Assembly (NCBI GenBank): GCA_021836225.1
Contig: JAKBJA010000022.1
Coordinates: 1 to 34,269, forward strand
Direction: 5' to 3'
Source of the DNA: Pseudomonadota bacterium
Lineage (GTDB): Bacteria > Pseudomonadota > Gammaproteobacteria > Burkholderiales > Thiobacillaceae
Length of the DNA stretch: 34,269 nucleotides
In this document: positions 16,679-25,437 of the stretch, piece after piece
Layout of the letters: each line of letters begins with the position of its first letter
Numbering within the stretch: position 1 is the first letter of the stretch
Notes under the pieces: model-generated
The model's input: only the letters and a program-made list of their open reading frames with translations
What the model was told of the DNA's origin: nothing
The model's database searches: none
Translations under genes and position numbers: made by a program

Positions 16679-18574
16679 ATGAGCGTCTCCCCTTCCGACA
16701 ACAACGATTCCCAGCACAATAAACTGCTCACCCTGGCCCTTGGCGCTGTCGGCGTGGTCTTTGGCGACATCGGCACCAGCCCGCTGTATGCGCTGAAGGA
16801 AGCCTTCAACGGCCCGCACGGCGCGGACATCAATCCCGGCAATATCCTCGGGGTGCTGTCGCTCATGCTGTGGGCACTGATCCTGGTGGTGTCGCTGAAA
16901 TATGTGATCTTCATCATGCGCGCCGACAACAAGGGCGAAGGCGGCATCATGGCGCTGATCGCGCTGACTCAGCGGGTGTTCCACGCAAATTCGCGGCGCA
17001 AATGGGCGTTGCTCACCCTGGGTCTGTTCGGTGCGGCGCTGTTCTACGGCGACAGCATGATCACGCCTGCCATCTCGGTGCTGTCCGCGGTGGAAGGCCT
17101 GGAAGTGGCCGCGCCTGGCTTGCATCGCTACATCATCCCCATTGCATTGAGCGTGCTGGTGGCGCTGTTCCTCATTCAGAGCCGGGGCACCGCGTCGGTG
17201 GGCACATTGTTTGGCCCGGTCATGATTCTCTGGTTCGGCGTATTGGCCTTGCTGGGCGTGCTGAGCATTGCTCAGACGCCTGCCGTGCTGGTCGCATTCA
17301 ATCCACTGTATGGAATCGCTTATTTCCAAACGCACGGCATCACCGGCCTGATCATTCTCGGTGCGGTAGTGTTGGCCGTCACCGGCGGCGAGGCGCTGTA
17401 TGCCGACATGGGTCACTTCGGCAAACGCCCCATTCGCTATGCCTGGCTGGGCTTCGTCTTCCCGGCACTGGTGCTCAACTATCTGGGACAGGGCGCCCTG
17501 CTGCTGCGCGACGCCACCGCCGCAAAAAATCCGTTTTATTTGCTGGCACCTGAATGGGCCTTGTACCCGCTGATCGTGCTGGCGACGCTGGCCACCGTTA
17601 TCGCTTCGCAGGCAGTGATCTCCGGCGCGTTTTCCGTCACGCGCCAGGCTATTTTGCTGGGCTACCTGCCCCGCATGCAGGTGCGCCACACCTCGGATCA
17701 GGCCATCGGGCAAATCTACATCCCCTTCATCAACTGGACGCTGCTGACGGGCGTCGCGCTGCTGATCCTGGGGTTCAATTCCTCCAGCAACCTGGCCTCG
17801 GCCTATGGCATCGCCGTGACCGGCACCATGGCAATCGACACCATTCTGGCCTTTACCGTGGCATGGGCCTTGTGGAAATGGTCGCTGCCTGCGGTGCTGG
17901 CCGGTGCCGCTTCTTTCCTCGTGATCGATCTTGCCTTCTTTGGTGCCAACGTGCCCAAGATCATTCATGGCGGCTGGTTTCCGCTGGTCATCGGGATGCT
18001 GGTGTTTACCCTGCTCACTACCTGGAAACGCGGCCGCGAACTGTTGTTTCAGCGGATGCAAAGCGACGACATCGACCTGGATAGCTTTATCGAAGGCATT
18101 ACCGCCTTTGAACACCAGCGCGTACCGGGCACCGCCATCTTTCTGCACGCCACCGGCAAGGGTGTGCCGCATGCCCTGCTGCACAACCTGTCGCACAACA
18201 AGGTGCTGCATGAACGCGTGGTGATTCTGCGCGCCATCACCGAAGAAGTGCCCAGCATTCCCGACGCCGAACGTATCCGTCTGGCCGAACTGGGCGGTGG
18301 CTTTTACCGCCTGGAAATCCGCTTCGGCTTCCGCGAGGAGCCGGACATTCCCAAGGCGCTCGGGCTGTGCGATGCCCTGGGGCTGCATTTCGAGATGATG
18401 GAAACCAGTTTCTTCCTGTCGCGCGAGACCCTGATTCCCACCAAGATCGCGGGCATGGCGCTGTGGCGGGAAAGCCTGTTTGCGGGCATGGCGCAAAACG
18501 CCGAATCGGCGATGCGGTTTTTCAAACTGCCGGTCAACCGGGTGGTCGAATTGGGTACGCAGATCGAGATTTAA
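16679..18574 (+). CDS. kup: Low-affinity potassium transporter Kup
   Basis: This 631-residue Kup/HAK/KT protein mediates proton-coupled K+ uptake. The N-terminal GVVFGDIGTSPLYALKEAF signature is at about residues 24-42. About twelve transmembrane helices run to about residue 450, and the cytoplasmic C-terminal domain (RMQSDDIDLDSFIE, then VPGTAIFLHATGKGVP) is present. A weak hairpin (GCCC/GGGC, then TTT) lies in the 127-base gap upstream and could partly terminate the preceding transcript. No regulatory partner is adjacent. Confidence 0.96.
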   Translation: MSVSPSDNNDSQHNKLLTLALGAVGVVFGDIGTSPLYALKEAFNGPHGADINPGNILGVLSLMLWALILVVSLKYVIFIMRADNKGEGGIMALIALTQRVFHANSRRKWALLTLGLFGAALFYGDSMITPAISVLSAVEGLEVAAPGLHRYIIPIALSVLVALFLIQSRGTASVGTLFGPVMILWFGVLALLGVLSIAQTPAVLVAFNPLYGIAYFQTHGITGLIILGAVVLAVTGGEALYADMGHFGKRPIRYAWLGFVFPALVLNYLGQGALLLRDATAAKNPFYLLAPEWALYPLIVLATLATVIASQAVISGAFSVTRQAILLGYLPRMQVRHTSDQAIGQIYIPFINWTLLTGVALLILGFNSSSNLASAYGIAVTGTMAIDTILAFTVAWALWKWSLPAVLAGAASFLVIDLAFFGANVPKIIHGGWFPLVIGMLVFTLLTTWKRGRELLFQRMQSDDIDLDSFIEGITAFEHQRVPGTAIFLHATGKGVPHALLHNLSHNKVLHERVVILRAITEEVPSIPDAERIRLAELGGGFYRLEIRFGFREEPDIPKALGLCDALGLHFEMMETSFFLSRETLIPTKIAGMALWRESLFAGMAQNAESAMRFFKLPVNRVVELGTQIEI

Positions 18575-18663
18575 CCCGAAAACTGTAGTTAGCCGCGCTC
18601 GTTAGTGCACCGACAACCCTGAACGTCAACCTAATCTCCGTCAAACACATTGCGCGGACAGGG

Positions 18664-18693
18664 TTGAACCCCACCGCCACATCGGCGGATAAT
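18664..18693 (+). promoter_or_regulatory. Promoter of the rnf operon, with internal inverted repeat
   Basis: TTGAAC (18664-18669) and GATAAT (18688-18693) are separated by 18 bases. The spacer end holds the inverted repeat CCGCC-ACATC-GGCGG (18674-18688), a possible operator. The -10 box includes the ATG at 18692, so transcription should begin near 18700, downstream of that ATG. Confidence 0.6.
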
Positions 18694-18718
18694 GTGCCAT
18701 TCCACCGGATCGCCTGCT

Positions 18719-19294
18719 TTGGAAACCTACATCCTCATCCTCATTTCCACGGTGTTCGTGAACAACATCGTGATGGCCAAGATACTCGGCCTGTGCCCCT
18801 TCATGGGCGTGTCGAAAAAACTGGAAGCGTCGATCGGCATGGGGCTGGCGACGACCTTCGTGCTGACGCTCGCCTCCGGCGCGAGCTACCTCGTCAACGA
18901 ATATCTGCTCGGCACCGAGCTGTTCTACCTGCGCACGCTGTCGTTCATCGTGGTCATCGCCGGCATCGTGCAGTTCACCGAGATGTTCATCCACAAGACC
19001 AGCCCGGTGCTGTACCAGGTGCTGGGCATCTATCTGCCGCTCATCACCACCAACTGCGCGGTGCTGGGGATTCCGCTGCTGAACGCACAGGAAAAGCACG
19101 GCCTGGTCGAATCGCTGTTCTTTGGCGCCGGCGGCGCGCTCGGCTTCACCCTGGTGCTGGTCCTGTTCGCCGGCATCCGCGAACGCCTCGACACCTGCGA
19201 CGTGCCGTCGCCGTTCAAGGGCACCAGCATCGCGATGATCACCGCGGGCCTGATGTCGCTCGCCTTCATGGGCTTCTCGGGCCTGGTCAAATAA
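18719..19294 (+). CDS. rnfA: Electron transport complex subunit RnfA (RsxA)
   Basis: This is a six-helix inner-membrane subunit of the Rnf/Rsx complex, which couples ferredoxin and NADH redox chemistry to ion movement. From the TTG at 18719 it is 191 residues and aligns residue for residue with the start of E. coli RsxA ([16 protein letters not shown] against MTDYLLLFVGTVLVNN). The [11 protein letters not shown] and [18 protein letters not shown] segments are hallmarks. An ATG nine codons earlier (18692) would give 200 residues but lies inside the predicted -10 box. The stop overlaps rnfB (TAATG). Confidence 0.93.
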   Translation: METYILILISTVFVNNIVMAKILGLCPFMGVSKKLEASIGMGLATTFVLTLASGASYLVNEYLLGTELFYLRTLSFIVVIAGIVQFTEMFIHKTSPVLYQVLGIYLPLITTNCAVLGIPLLNAQEKHGLVESLFFGAGGALGFTLVLVLFAGIRERLDTCDVPSPFKGTSIAMITAGLMSLAFMGFSGLVK

Positions 19295-19845
19295 TGCTCA
19301 CGGCAATTTGGGTGATGGTCGCCATCGCGGTCGTGATCGGCCTGGTACTCGGCTGGTCGGCCATCCGCTTAAAGGTGGAAGGCAACCCACTGGCGGAAAA
19401 GATCGACGCCATCCTGCCGCAGACGCAGTGCGGTCAGTGCGGCTTCCCCGGCTGCCGTCCCTATGCCGAGGCGATCGCCAAGGGCGAGGCCGACATCAAC
19501 CAGTGCCCCCCGGGCGGCGAGGAAGGGGTGAAAAAGCTGGCCGACCTGCTGGGAATCGAGCCCAAATCCCTGGATGAAACCCACGGCACGCCCAAGCCGA
19601 AGTCGGTCGCCTTCATCGACGAACAGACCTGCATCGGCTGCACCCTGTGCATCCAGGCCTGCCCGGTCGACGCGATTTCCGGCGCCGCCAAACAGATGCA
19701 CACCATCATTGCCGCCGAATGCACCGGCTGCGAGCTATGCCTGCCGCCCTGCCCGGTCGACTGCATCTCGATGGTGCCCATCGCCGAAGACCTGCCGCAC
19801 TGGAAATGGAAACACCCGGTGATTGAACTGAAGCGCGTCGCGTAG
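19294..19845 (+). CDS. rnfB: Rnf complex ferredoxin-type subunit RnfB
   Basis: This 183-residue protein has an N-terminal membrane anchor (about residues 4-24). A four-Cys Fe-S domain follows (C46, C49, C54, C71, in [10 protein letters not shown]). Two ferredoxin [4Fe-4S] motifs come next (C113/116/119/123 and C143/146/149/153). RnfB is the entry point that exchanges electrons with ferredoxin. The ATG shares one base with the rnfA stop. Confidence 0.97.
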   Translation: MLTAIWVMVAIAVVIGLVLGWSAIRLKVEGNPLAEKIDAILPQTQCGQCGFPGCRPYAEAIAKGEADINQCPPGGEEGVKKLADLLGIEPKSLDETHGTPKPKSVAFIDEQTCIGCTLCIQACPVDAISGAAKQMHTIIAAECTGCELCLPPCPVDCISMVPIAEDLPHWKWKHPVIELKRVA

Positions 19846-19853
19846 GAAAACCC

Positions 19854-21518
19854 ATGAGTCGCGAACTGTTCAAATTCAAGGGCGGGGTGCACCCGCCCGA
19901 ACATAAGGCGGAATCAAACGCGCGTCCGGTTCACGCCGCACCGCTGCCCCGGAAACTGGTCATCCCGCTGCGCCAGCACATCGGCAATCCGGCCAAGCCG
20001 GTGGTCGACGTGGGTGACCACGTGAAGAAAGGCCAGATGATCGCCGCGGCCGACGGCCCTATCTCGGCAGCAGTTCATGCCTCCAGTTCGGGCTCCGTCA
20101 CGGCCATCGACCTGCAGCCGGTTCCCCATATCTCCGGCCTCCCCGACCTGTGCATCACAATCGAAACCGACGGCCGCGACGAATGGATAGCCCACGCGCC
20201 GCTCGATTGGCAGGCGATGGCGCCGGCCGATCTGCGCATGAAACTGCGCGATCTGGGGCTGGCCGGCCTCGGCGGCGCGGTGTTCCCCACCGGCGTCAAG
20301 CTCGATCCCGGCGCGACGCAGCAGTGCCCCACCCTGATCATCAACGGCGGCGAATGCGAGCCGTGGATCACCTGCGATGATGTGCTGATGCGCCACCACG
20401 CCGACGAAATCCTGCAGGGCGTGGCGGTGATGCGGCATATGATGGGCAGCACCGAAATCCTGGTCGGCATCGAGGACAACAAGCCCGAAGCCATCGCCGC
20501 GATGCAGGCCGCAGCCGACCGGCTGGACTTCGCAGTGGAAGTCATCGCCGTGCCGACGCTCTATCCCAGTGGCGGCGCCAAACAGATGACCGAGATTCTC
20601 ACCGGCAAGCAGGTGCCCTCCGGCAAGCGCTCCACCGACGTCGGCCTCCAGGTGTTCAACGTCGCCACCGCGTATGCGCTGGCACGCGCGGTGCATCATG
20701 GCGAGCCGCTGATCTCGCGCTTGGTCACCGTCACTGGCTACGTGCTGCGCCCGCAGAATTTCGAGGCGCTGATCGGCACACCGATGCACACGCTGATCAC
20801 GCTGGCGGGTGACCGCGACGGCACCACCGGCGTGCTGATGGGCGGCCCGATGATGGGCATCCCGATGCCGGACCTCGACGTGCCGGTGGTCAAGGCCACC
20901 AACTGCCTCCTGGTGAAATCCAAAGAGCTGTTCCCGCCGCTGCCGAAAGCGCTGCCGTGCATCCGCTGCACCCGCTGCGCCGACGCCTGCCCGGCCGAAC
21001 TGCAGCCGCAGGAACTGTTCCGCTTCGCCAAGGCGGGCGACTTCGGCCGCGCGCAGGAATATCACCTGTTCGACTGCATCGAATGCGGTTGCTGCAGCTA
21101 CGTCTGCCCCAGCCATATCCCGCTGGTCGATTTCTACCGCTACGCCAAGAGCGAAATCTGGGCGCACGAAAAGGACAAGCGTGCTTCCGATCTGGCACGC
21201 GAACGCCACGAATTCCGCCTGTTCCGGCTGGAGCGCGAGAAAAAGGAAAAAGCCGAGAAACTCGCTGCCAAGGCGCAGGCCAAGCGCGCCGAGATCGCGG
21301 CGGACACCTCAGCCTCGGGCGCCCCCGACGCCGAGGCCAAGAAGGCGCTGATCGCCGCCGCGCTGGCACGCGCTCAGGCGAAAAAGGCCGAGGTCACACC
21401 GAAGAACGTCGACCACCTGCTGCCCGACACCCAGCGCGAGATCGAGGAAATCGAGGCGCGCCGGGCTAAAATCCGCGAACTGGCGCGCCAGCCGCTGGAA
21501 TCCGAAGAGAAGCCCTAA
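19854..21518 (+). CDS. rnfC: Rnf complex NADH-interacting subunit RnfC
   Basis: This 554-residue peripheral subunit is related to NuoF/Nqo1. An N-terminal RnfC barrel-like region (GGVHPPEHK) is followed by the NAD/FMN-binding core (LINGGECEPWITCDD; ALYPSGGAKQ-type motif present as TLYPSGGAKQM). Two [4Fe-4S] motifs are at C369/372/375/379 and C408/411/414/418. The last 110 residues or so are a charged Lys/Ala/Glu coiled coil, far shorter than the repeat-rich tail of E. coli RsxC (about 740 residues). It sits eight bases after rnfB. Confidence 0.96.
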   Translation: MSRELFKFKGGVHPPEHKAESNARPVHAAPLPRKLVIPLRQHIGNPAKPVVDVGDHVKKGQMIAAADGPISAAVHASSSGSVTAIDLQPVPHISGLPDLCITIETDGRDEWIAHAPLDWQAMAPADLRMKLRDLGLAGLGGAVFPTGVKLDPGATQQCPTLIINGGECEPWITCDDVLMRHHADEILQGVAVMRHMMGSTEILVGIEDNKPEAIAAMQAAADRLDFAVEVIAVPTLYPSGGAKQMTEILTGKQVPSGKRSTDVGLQVFNVATAYALARAVHHGEPLISRLVTVTGYVLRPQNFEALIGTPMHTLITLAGDRDGTTGVLMGGPMMGIPMPDLDVPVVKATNCLLVKSKELFPPLPKALPCIRCTRCADACPAELQPQELFRFAKAGDFGRAQEYHLFDCIECGCCSYVCPSHIPLVDFYRYAKSEIWAHEKDKRASDLARERHEFRLFRLEREKKEKAEKLAAKAQAKRAEIAADTSASGAPDAEAKKALIAAALARAQAKKAEVTPKNVDHLLPDTQREIEEIEARRAKIRELARQPLESEEKP

Positions 21519-21541
21519 GGCGTCAAGAAAGAAAACGACCC

Positions 21542-22576
21542 ATGCCCGCCCCGTTCATTCTCGACCGCAGCAGCGTCACCCAGGTCATGGCCTGGGTGCT
21601 GGCTGCGCTGCTGCCCGCCATTGCGGCTTACGTCTGGCTGTTCGGACCGGGCATCCTCGTCACGCTGTCGCTCGCCACGGTCACCGCATTGGCCGCTGAA
21701 GCCGCGATGCTGAAAGCGCGCGGCTATCCGGTCAAACCCTTCCTCACCGATCTGTCCGCCATCGTCACCGCCTGGCTCCTTGCGCTGTCGCTGCCCTCAC
21801 TGGCGCCGTGGTGGCTGATCGTCACCGGCACGCTGTTCGCCATCGTGGTCGCCAAGCATCTGTACGGCGGACTGGGGCAGAACATCTTCAACCCGGCGAT
21901 GGTGGGCTATGCGGTGCTGATCGTGTCGTTCCCTGTGCAGATGACGCAGTGGGCGGGACCGCTTGAGCTGACTTCGACCCATCTCAGCCTGGCGCAAAGC
22001 GCGACGGTAATTTTCGGCGGCGACGTGCCGAAGGCCACGCTCGACGCCGTCACCATGGCCACGCCGCTGGACTCGCTGCGCACCGGCCTGCTGCGACAAT
22101 TGACGGTAGATGAGGTGATGACCGAGCCAATTTTCGGCCACTACGGCGGCACCGGTTTCGAGTGGCTGGCGGCGGCGTTCCTGCTCGGCGGCCTCGTTCT
22201 GTGGGCCTTGCGCGTCATCAGCTGGCATGTGCCGCTGGCCTTTATGGCCGGGGTGTGGCTCACCGCCGGCTTCCTGCACTTCTTCGACGCCGGCCGCTTC
22301 GGCGCACCGTGGTTCCACCTGTTTGCGCCGTCGGTGATGCTGGGCGCCTTCTTCATCGCCACCGATCCGGTGACGGGCGCGACCACCCCGCGCGGTAAAC
22401 TGATATTCGGCCTCGGCGCGGGCTTTCTCACCATGGCCATCCGCACCTGGGGTGGCTTCCCCGACGGCGTGGCTTTTGCCATCCTGCTGATGAACGTGTG
22501 CGCGCCGCTGATCGACCAGTACACCCAACCGCGCGTTTATGGCGAGACGAAAAAGACCAAGGCTCCGACGGCATGA
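21542..22576 (+). CDS. rnfD: Rnf complex flavin-bearing membrane subunit RnfD
   Basis: This 344-residue protein of the NqrB/RnfD family has about nine hydrophobic segments. The likely site of covalent FMN is T174 in DAVTMATPLDS, matching the D-x2-[ST]-x-A-T pattern used by the ApbE flavin transferase. The family-typical DPVTGATTPRG stretch is at about residues 275-285. Its stop overlaps rnfG by four bases (ATGA). ApbE itself is not in the window. Confidence 0.95.
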   Translation: MPAPFILDRSSVTQVMAWVLAALLPAIAAYVWLFGPGILVTLSLATVTALAAEAAMLKARGYPVKPFLTDLSAIVTAWLLALSLPSLAPWWLIVTGTLFAIVVAKHLYGGLGQNIFNPAMVGYAVLIVSFPVQMTQWAGPLELTSTHLSLAQSATVIFGGDVPKATLDAVTMATPLDSLRTGLLRQLTVDEVMTEPIFGHYGGTGFEWLAAAFLLGGLVLWALRVISWHVPLAFMAGVWLTAGFLHFFDAGRFGAPWFHLFAPSVMLGAFFIATDPVTGATTPRGKLIFGLGAGFLTMAIRTWGGFPDGVAFAILLMNVCAPLIDQYTQPRVYGETKKTKAPTA

Positions 22577-23229
22577 CTTCTCCGATTCCAGCCGCTCTGC
22601 GTAACGCACTGCGCACCGGCGTCATCCTGTTCGTGTTCGCACTCGTAGGAACCGCCATGTTGGCGTTCACCCACGACCGCACCGAGCCGACCATCACCCG
22701 CGGCCAGCAGGCCGAAAAGCGCGCACTCCTGAGCCAGGTGCTGCCCGCCACGCTGTACGACAACGACCTGCTGGCCAGCCAGCAAAGCGTACCGCCGGAC
22801 GACCTGCTGGGCACGCAGCAGCCGTCCGCACTGTGGCTGGCGCGCCGCGGTGGCGAGTTCAGCGGGGTGGTGCTGGAAGCCGTCGCGCCCGACGGCTACA
22901 GTGGCGATATTGCCCTGTTGATCGGGATTGATGCGGACGGAACCGTGACCGGCGTACGCGTCACCGCCCATCGCGAAACGCCGGGGCTGGGGGATTACAT
23001 CGATCGCGCCAAAAGCGCGTGGATCGACCAGTTCTCCGGCAGGTCACTCATGAAACCCGAGCCCAAGCACTGGAAAGTCGCCAAGGACGGGGGCGTGTTC
23101 GACGCCCGCGCCGGCGCCACCATCACCCCGCGCGCGGTGGTCAAGGCAGTGAAAAGCGCGCTTGAGTATTTTGCGCGGCACCGCGCGGCATTCGCCGCCC
23201 CGCCCCACGTAAGGGAGACAGACACATGA
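22573..23229 (+). CDS. rnfG: Rnf complex periplasmic flavin subunit RnfG
   Basis: This 218-residue protein has one N-terminal membrane helix (about residues 15-36) and a periplasmic FMN-binding domain. The predicted flavinylated residue is T183 in DARAGATITPRAV; the usual Ser/Thr at the motif's fourth position is Ala. The HRETPGLGDYIDRAKSAWIDQF segment is typical of RnfG. It overlaps rnfD and rnfE by four bases each (ATGA). Confidence 0.95.
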   Translation: MTSPIPAALRNALRTGVILFVFALVGTAMLAFTHDRTEPTITRGQQAEKRALLSQVLPATLYDNDLLASQQSVPPDDLLGTQQPSALWLARRGGEFSGVVLEAVAPDGYSGDIALLIGIDADGTVTGVRVTAHRETPGLGDYIDRAKSAWIDQFSGRSLMKPEPKHWKVAKDGGVFDARAGATITPRAVVKAVKSALEYFARHRAAFAAPPHVRETDT

Positions 23230-23903
23230 TGACCATGAACGAATTCCGCAGCCTGTTTCACAATGGCCTCGTCAAGCAGAACACCGGGCTGGTGCAGCTG
23301 CTCGGCCTGTGTCCGCTGCTGGCGATCAGCAACAACGTGATCAACGCGCTGTCGCTAGGGCTGGCGACGACGATGGTGATGGCGGCATCGAGTGGCGCGG
23401 TGTCGGGCGTGCGCCATTTCGTGCCGAACGAAATCCGCATTCCGGTGTTCGTGCTCATCATCGCCGCGCTGGTCACGGTGATCGACCTCGCGATGAACGC
23501 CTTCGTGCATCCGCTGTATCTGGTGCTGGGGATTTTCATTCCGCTCATCACCACCAACTGCATCGTGCTGGCGCGCGCCGATGCCTTCGCCGCCAAGAAT
23601 CGTCCGCTGCACAGCGTGGTCGACGCGATTGCCATGGGACTGGGCCTGACGCTGGTGCTGATCGTGCTGGGCGCGATCCGCGAACTCGCCGGCCAGGGTA
23701 CGCTGCTGTCCGGCATCGATCTGGTGTTCGGCGAGGCATCCAAAGCCTTCGTGCTCCATGTGCTGCCCGATTATCAGGGCTTTTTGCTGGCGATTCTGCC
23801 GCCCGGCGCCTTCATTGCGCTGGGCCTCTTGATCGCCGCCAACAACTGGTACAAGGCACGCGCCACCCGGCACGCCCATGCGGCCGCTCCGGTTGCGGCA
23901 TGA
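23226..23903 (+). CDS. rnfE: Rnf complex membrane subunit RnfE (RsxE)
   Basis: This 225-residue, six-helix paralog of RnfA sits across the membrane from it in known complexes. Characteristic segments are KQNTGLVQLLGLCPLLAISN and PLITTNCIVLARADAFA, the second carrying the Cys thought to help bind the intramembrane iron-sulfur cluster with RnfA. The start overlaps the rnfG stop; ATGs at 23229 (out of frame) and 23235 (in frame) were not preferred. A GGGAGA ribosome site is upstream. Its stop overlaps a 50-codon gene. Confidence 0.95.
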   Translation: MMTMNEFRSLFHNGLVKQNTGLVQLLGLCPLLAISNNVINALSLGLATTMVMAASSGAVSGVRHFVPNEIRIPVFVLIIAALVTVIDLAMNAFVHPLYLVLGIFIPLITTNCIVLARADAFAAKNRPLHSVVDAIAMGLGLTLVLIVLGAIRELAGQGTLLSGIDLVFGEASKAFVLHVLPDYQGFLLAILPPGAFIALGLLIAANNWYKARATRHAHAAAPVAA

Positions 23904-24052
23904 AGCCGCCGCTGAAGCGGCGCGTGCCGAAGCCGCGCAACCCCTATGTGCCGCTGGTGCTGGCGCGCAAGGCCGGCGAGCATGAAAAGTCGCCCGGCGC
24001 CAAGCGCCAGGCCGAAAAGCAGGCATTGAAAAAGCGCCTCGCCGAACAGTGA
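23900..24052 (+). CDS. 50-residue basic protein coupled to rnfE
   Basis: This short gene starts in an ATGA overlap with the rnfE stop and ends ten bases before nth. The product is highly basic, with no membrane helix: an N-terminal PPLKRRVPKPRNPYVPLVLA patch, then RKAGEHEKSPGAKRQAEKQALKKRLAEQ, which should form a charged helix. Position and coupling argue that it is translated. I recall similar R-N-P-x-V...RKAG-x-H-x-K short proteins in other proteobacteria but cannot name a family. It is not related in sequence to Azotobacter RnfH, which is longer. Function unknown. Confidence 0.65.
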   Translation: MKPPLKRRVPKPRNPYVPLVLARKAGEHEKSPGAKRQAEKQALKKRLAEQ

Positions 24053-24062
24053 TCCGGGCACG

Positions 24063-24779
24063 ATGAACGACGCCAAACGCCGTGCGATTTTCAGCCGCTT
24101 CGCCGCCGCCAATCCGCATCCCACCACGGAACTTGAATACAGCACGCCGTTCGAGCTGCTGGTGGCGGTGGTGCTGTCGGCGCAATCCACCGACAAGGGC
24201 GTCAACCTGGCGACGCGCAGGCTGTTTCCGGTCGCCAACACCCCCGAAGCGATCCATGCGCTCGGCGAAGCGGGCCTGGCCGATTACATCAAGAGCATCG
24301 GGCTCTACAAGAGCAAGGCCCGCCACCTCATCGCCGCCTGCAAAATGCTGATCGAGCAGCACGGCAGCCAGGTGCCCGCCGAGCGCGCGGCGCTCGAGGC
24401 GCTGCCGGGCGTGGGACGCAAGACCGCGAACGTGATTCTCAACACCGCCTTCGGCCAGCCGACGATGGCGGTCGACACCCACATCTTCCGCGTCGCCAAC
24501 CGCATCGGCCTCGCGCCTGGCAAGACCGTGCTGGAAGTGGAAAAGAAGCTGCTGAAAACCATTCCGGACGAGTTTCGCATCGACGCCCACCACTGGCTGA
24601 TCCTGCACGGGCGCTATGTGTGCCAGGCCAGAAAGCCGAAATGTCGCGAGTGCATCATTGCGGACCTGTGCGAATACAAGGACAAGACGTGGCCCGCCCC
24701 GCCCGCCCCCGCAGCGGAGAAAAGGGATCACGGCGTGCCAGCCACCCGCCCCCGCAAGCGGGCAAGGGCTAAGACCTAG
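24063..24779 (+). CDS. nth: Endonuclease III
   Basis: This 238-residue base-excision-repair DNA glycosylase/AP lyase acts on oxidised pyrimidines. The helix-hairpin-helix motif LPGVGRKTANV carries catalytic K120, and D138 lies in VDTHIFRV. The [4Fe-4S] cluster Cys are C187, C194, C197 and C203, all at the E. coli positions. A C-terminal extension of about 27 residues rich in Pro, Ala and Arg/Lys is absent from E. coli Nth (211 residues). nth commonly follows rnf/rsx genes in proteobacteria; whether Rnf supports its cluster is not known. Confidence 0.96.
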   Translation: MNDAKRRAIFSRFAAANPHPTTELEYSTPFELLVAVVLSAQSTDKGVNLATRRLFPVANTPEAIHALGEAGLADYIKSIGLYKSKARHLIAACKMLIEQHGSQVPAERAALEALPGVGRKTANVILNTAFGQPTMAVDTHIFRVANRIGLAPGKTVLEVEKKLLKTIPDEFRIDAHHWLILHGRYVCQARKPKCRECIIADLCEYKDKTWPAPPAPAAEKRDHGVPATRPRKRARAKT

Positions 24780-24794
24780 CGCCCGGGACGGTTC

Positions 24795-25229
24795 ATGTTC
24801 AACCCCAGCCGCGACCAGGTTCGCCAGTTCTTCTTCGACGTGTGGGCAAAATACCGGGCCGGACAGCCTCTGGCGGGCGCGGAGCAACCCGCGCTCGAGG
24901 CCGTGCTGGCGCACCCCGAATACCACCCCCTGCTCGACCAGCCGGATCGCTACAAGGAACGGGACTACTTGCCGGAGGCCGGAGAAACCAATCCCTTCCT
25001 GCATCTCTCCATGCACCTGGCGATCGCCGAGCAGCTGTCGGTCGACCAGCCGCCCGGCATCCGCGAGCGTTATCAGCAACTGCTCAAGCACCATGGCAAT
25101 GAAATGGACGCCCAGCATGACGTCATGGACTGCCTGGGCGAAATGATCTGGCAGGTGCAGCGCCATCAGTCCGCATTCGATTCGGCGGGCTATTTGCGCT
25201 GCCTGGACCGCAAGCTCGGCAACGCCTGA
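24795..25229 (+). CDS. DUF1841 family protein
   Basis: This 144-residue soluble helical protein begins MFNPSRDQVRQFF and contains the family-typical ETNPFLHLSMHLAIAEQLSVD and HDVMDCLGEMIWQ. Several His residues in the middle (H73, H77, H102-103, H111 region) resemble a metal-binding helical bundle. DUF1841 genes are frequently next to nth in betaproteobacteria; the function is unknown. It starts 15 bases after nth and is probably the last gene of the rnf transcript. Confidence 0.85.
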   Translation: MFNPSRDQVRQFFFDVWAKYRAGQPLAGAEQPALEAVLAHPEYHPLLDQPDRYKERDYLPEAGETNPFLHLSMHLAIAEQLSVDQPPGIRERYQQLLKHHGNEMDAQHDVMDCLGEMIWQVQRHQSAFDSAGYLRCLDRKLGNA

Positions 25230-25437
25230 ACGGCCCCGGTTGCGGCGGGTAAATCCGTGCTGTCGACCTTCATTTTGCCGAAATCCGGCCGATTCCCCTA
25301 TTGAACGTAGCGCGCAGACACCACTGTACCCACGCCTTGGCAGCTCCCCCAATGGTCATCGTCGATCAGTACAGCTCCATACGCGCTGCGCCGCACAATC
25401 AGCGGGGCGCATTCGCTTCAAGGAAACAGGGGGATTG

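Noticed and set aside
16457..18496. 679-codon open frame on the minus strand opposite kup
   Set aside because: It is a Gln/His/Arg-rich shadow of Kup with no motif and no ribosome site.
24749..24762. CCCGC/GCGGG hairpin at the end of nth as a terminator
   Set aside because: The loop is only two bases and no T-run follows; DUF1841 begins a few bases later and is likely co-transcribed.
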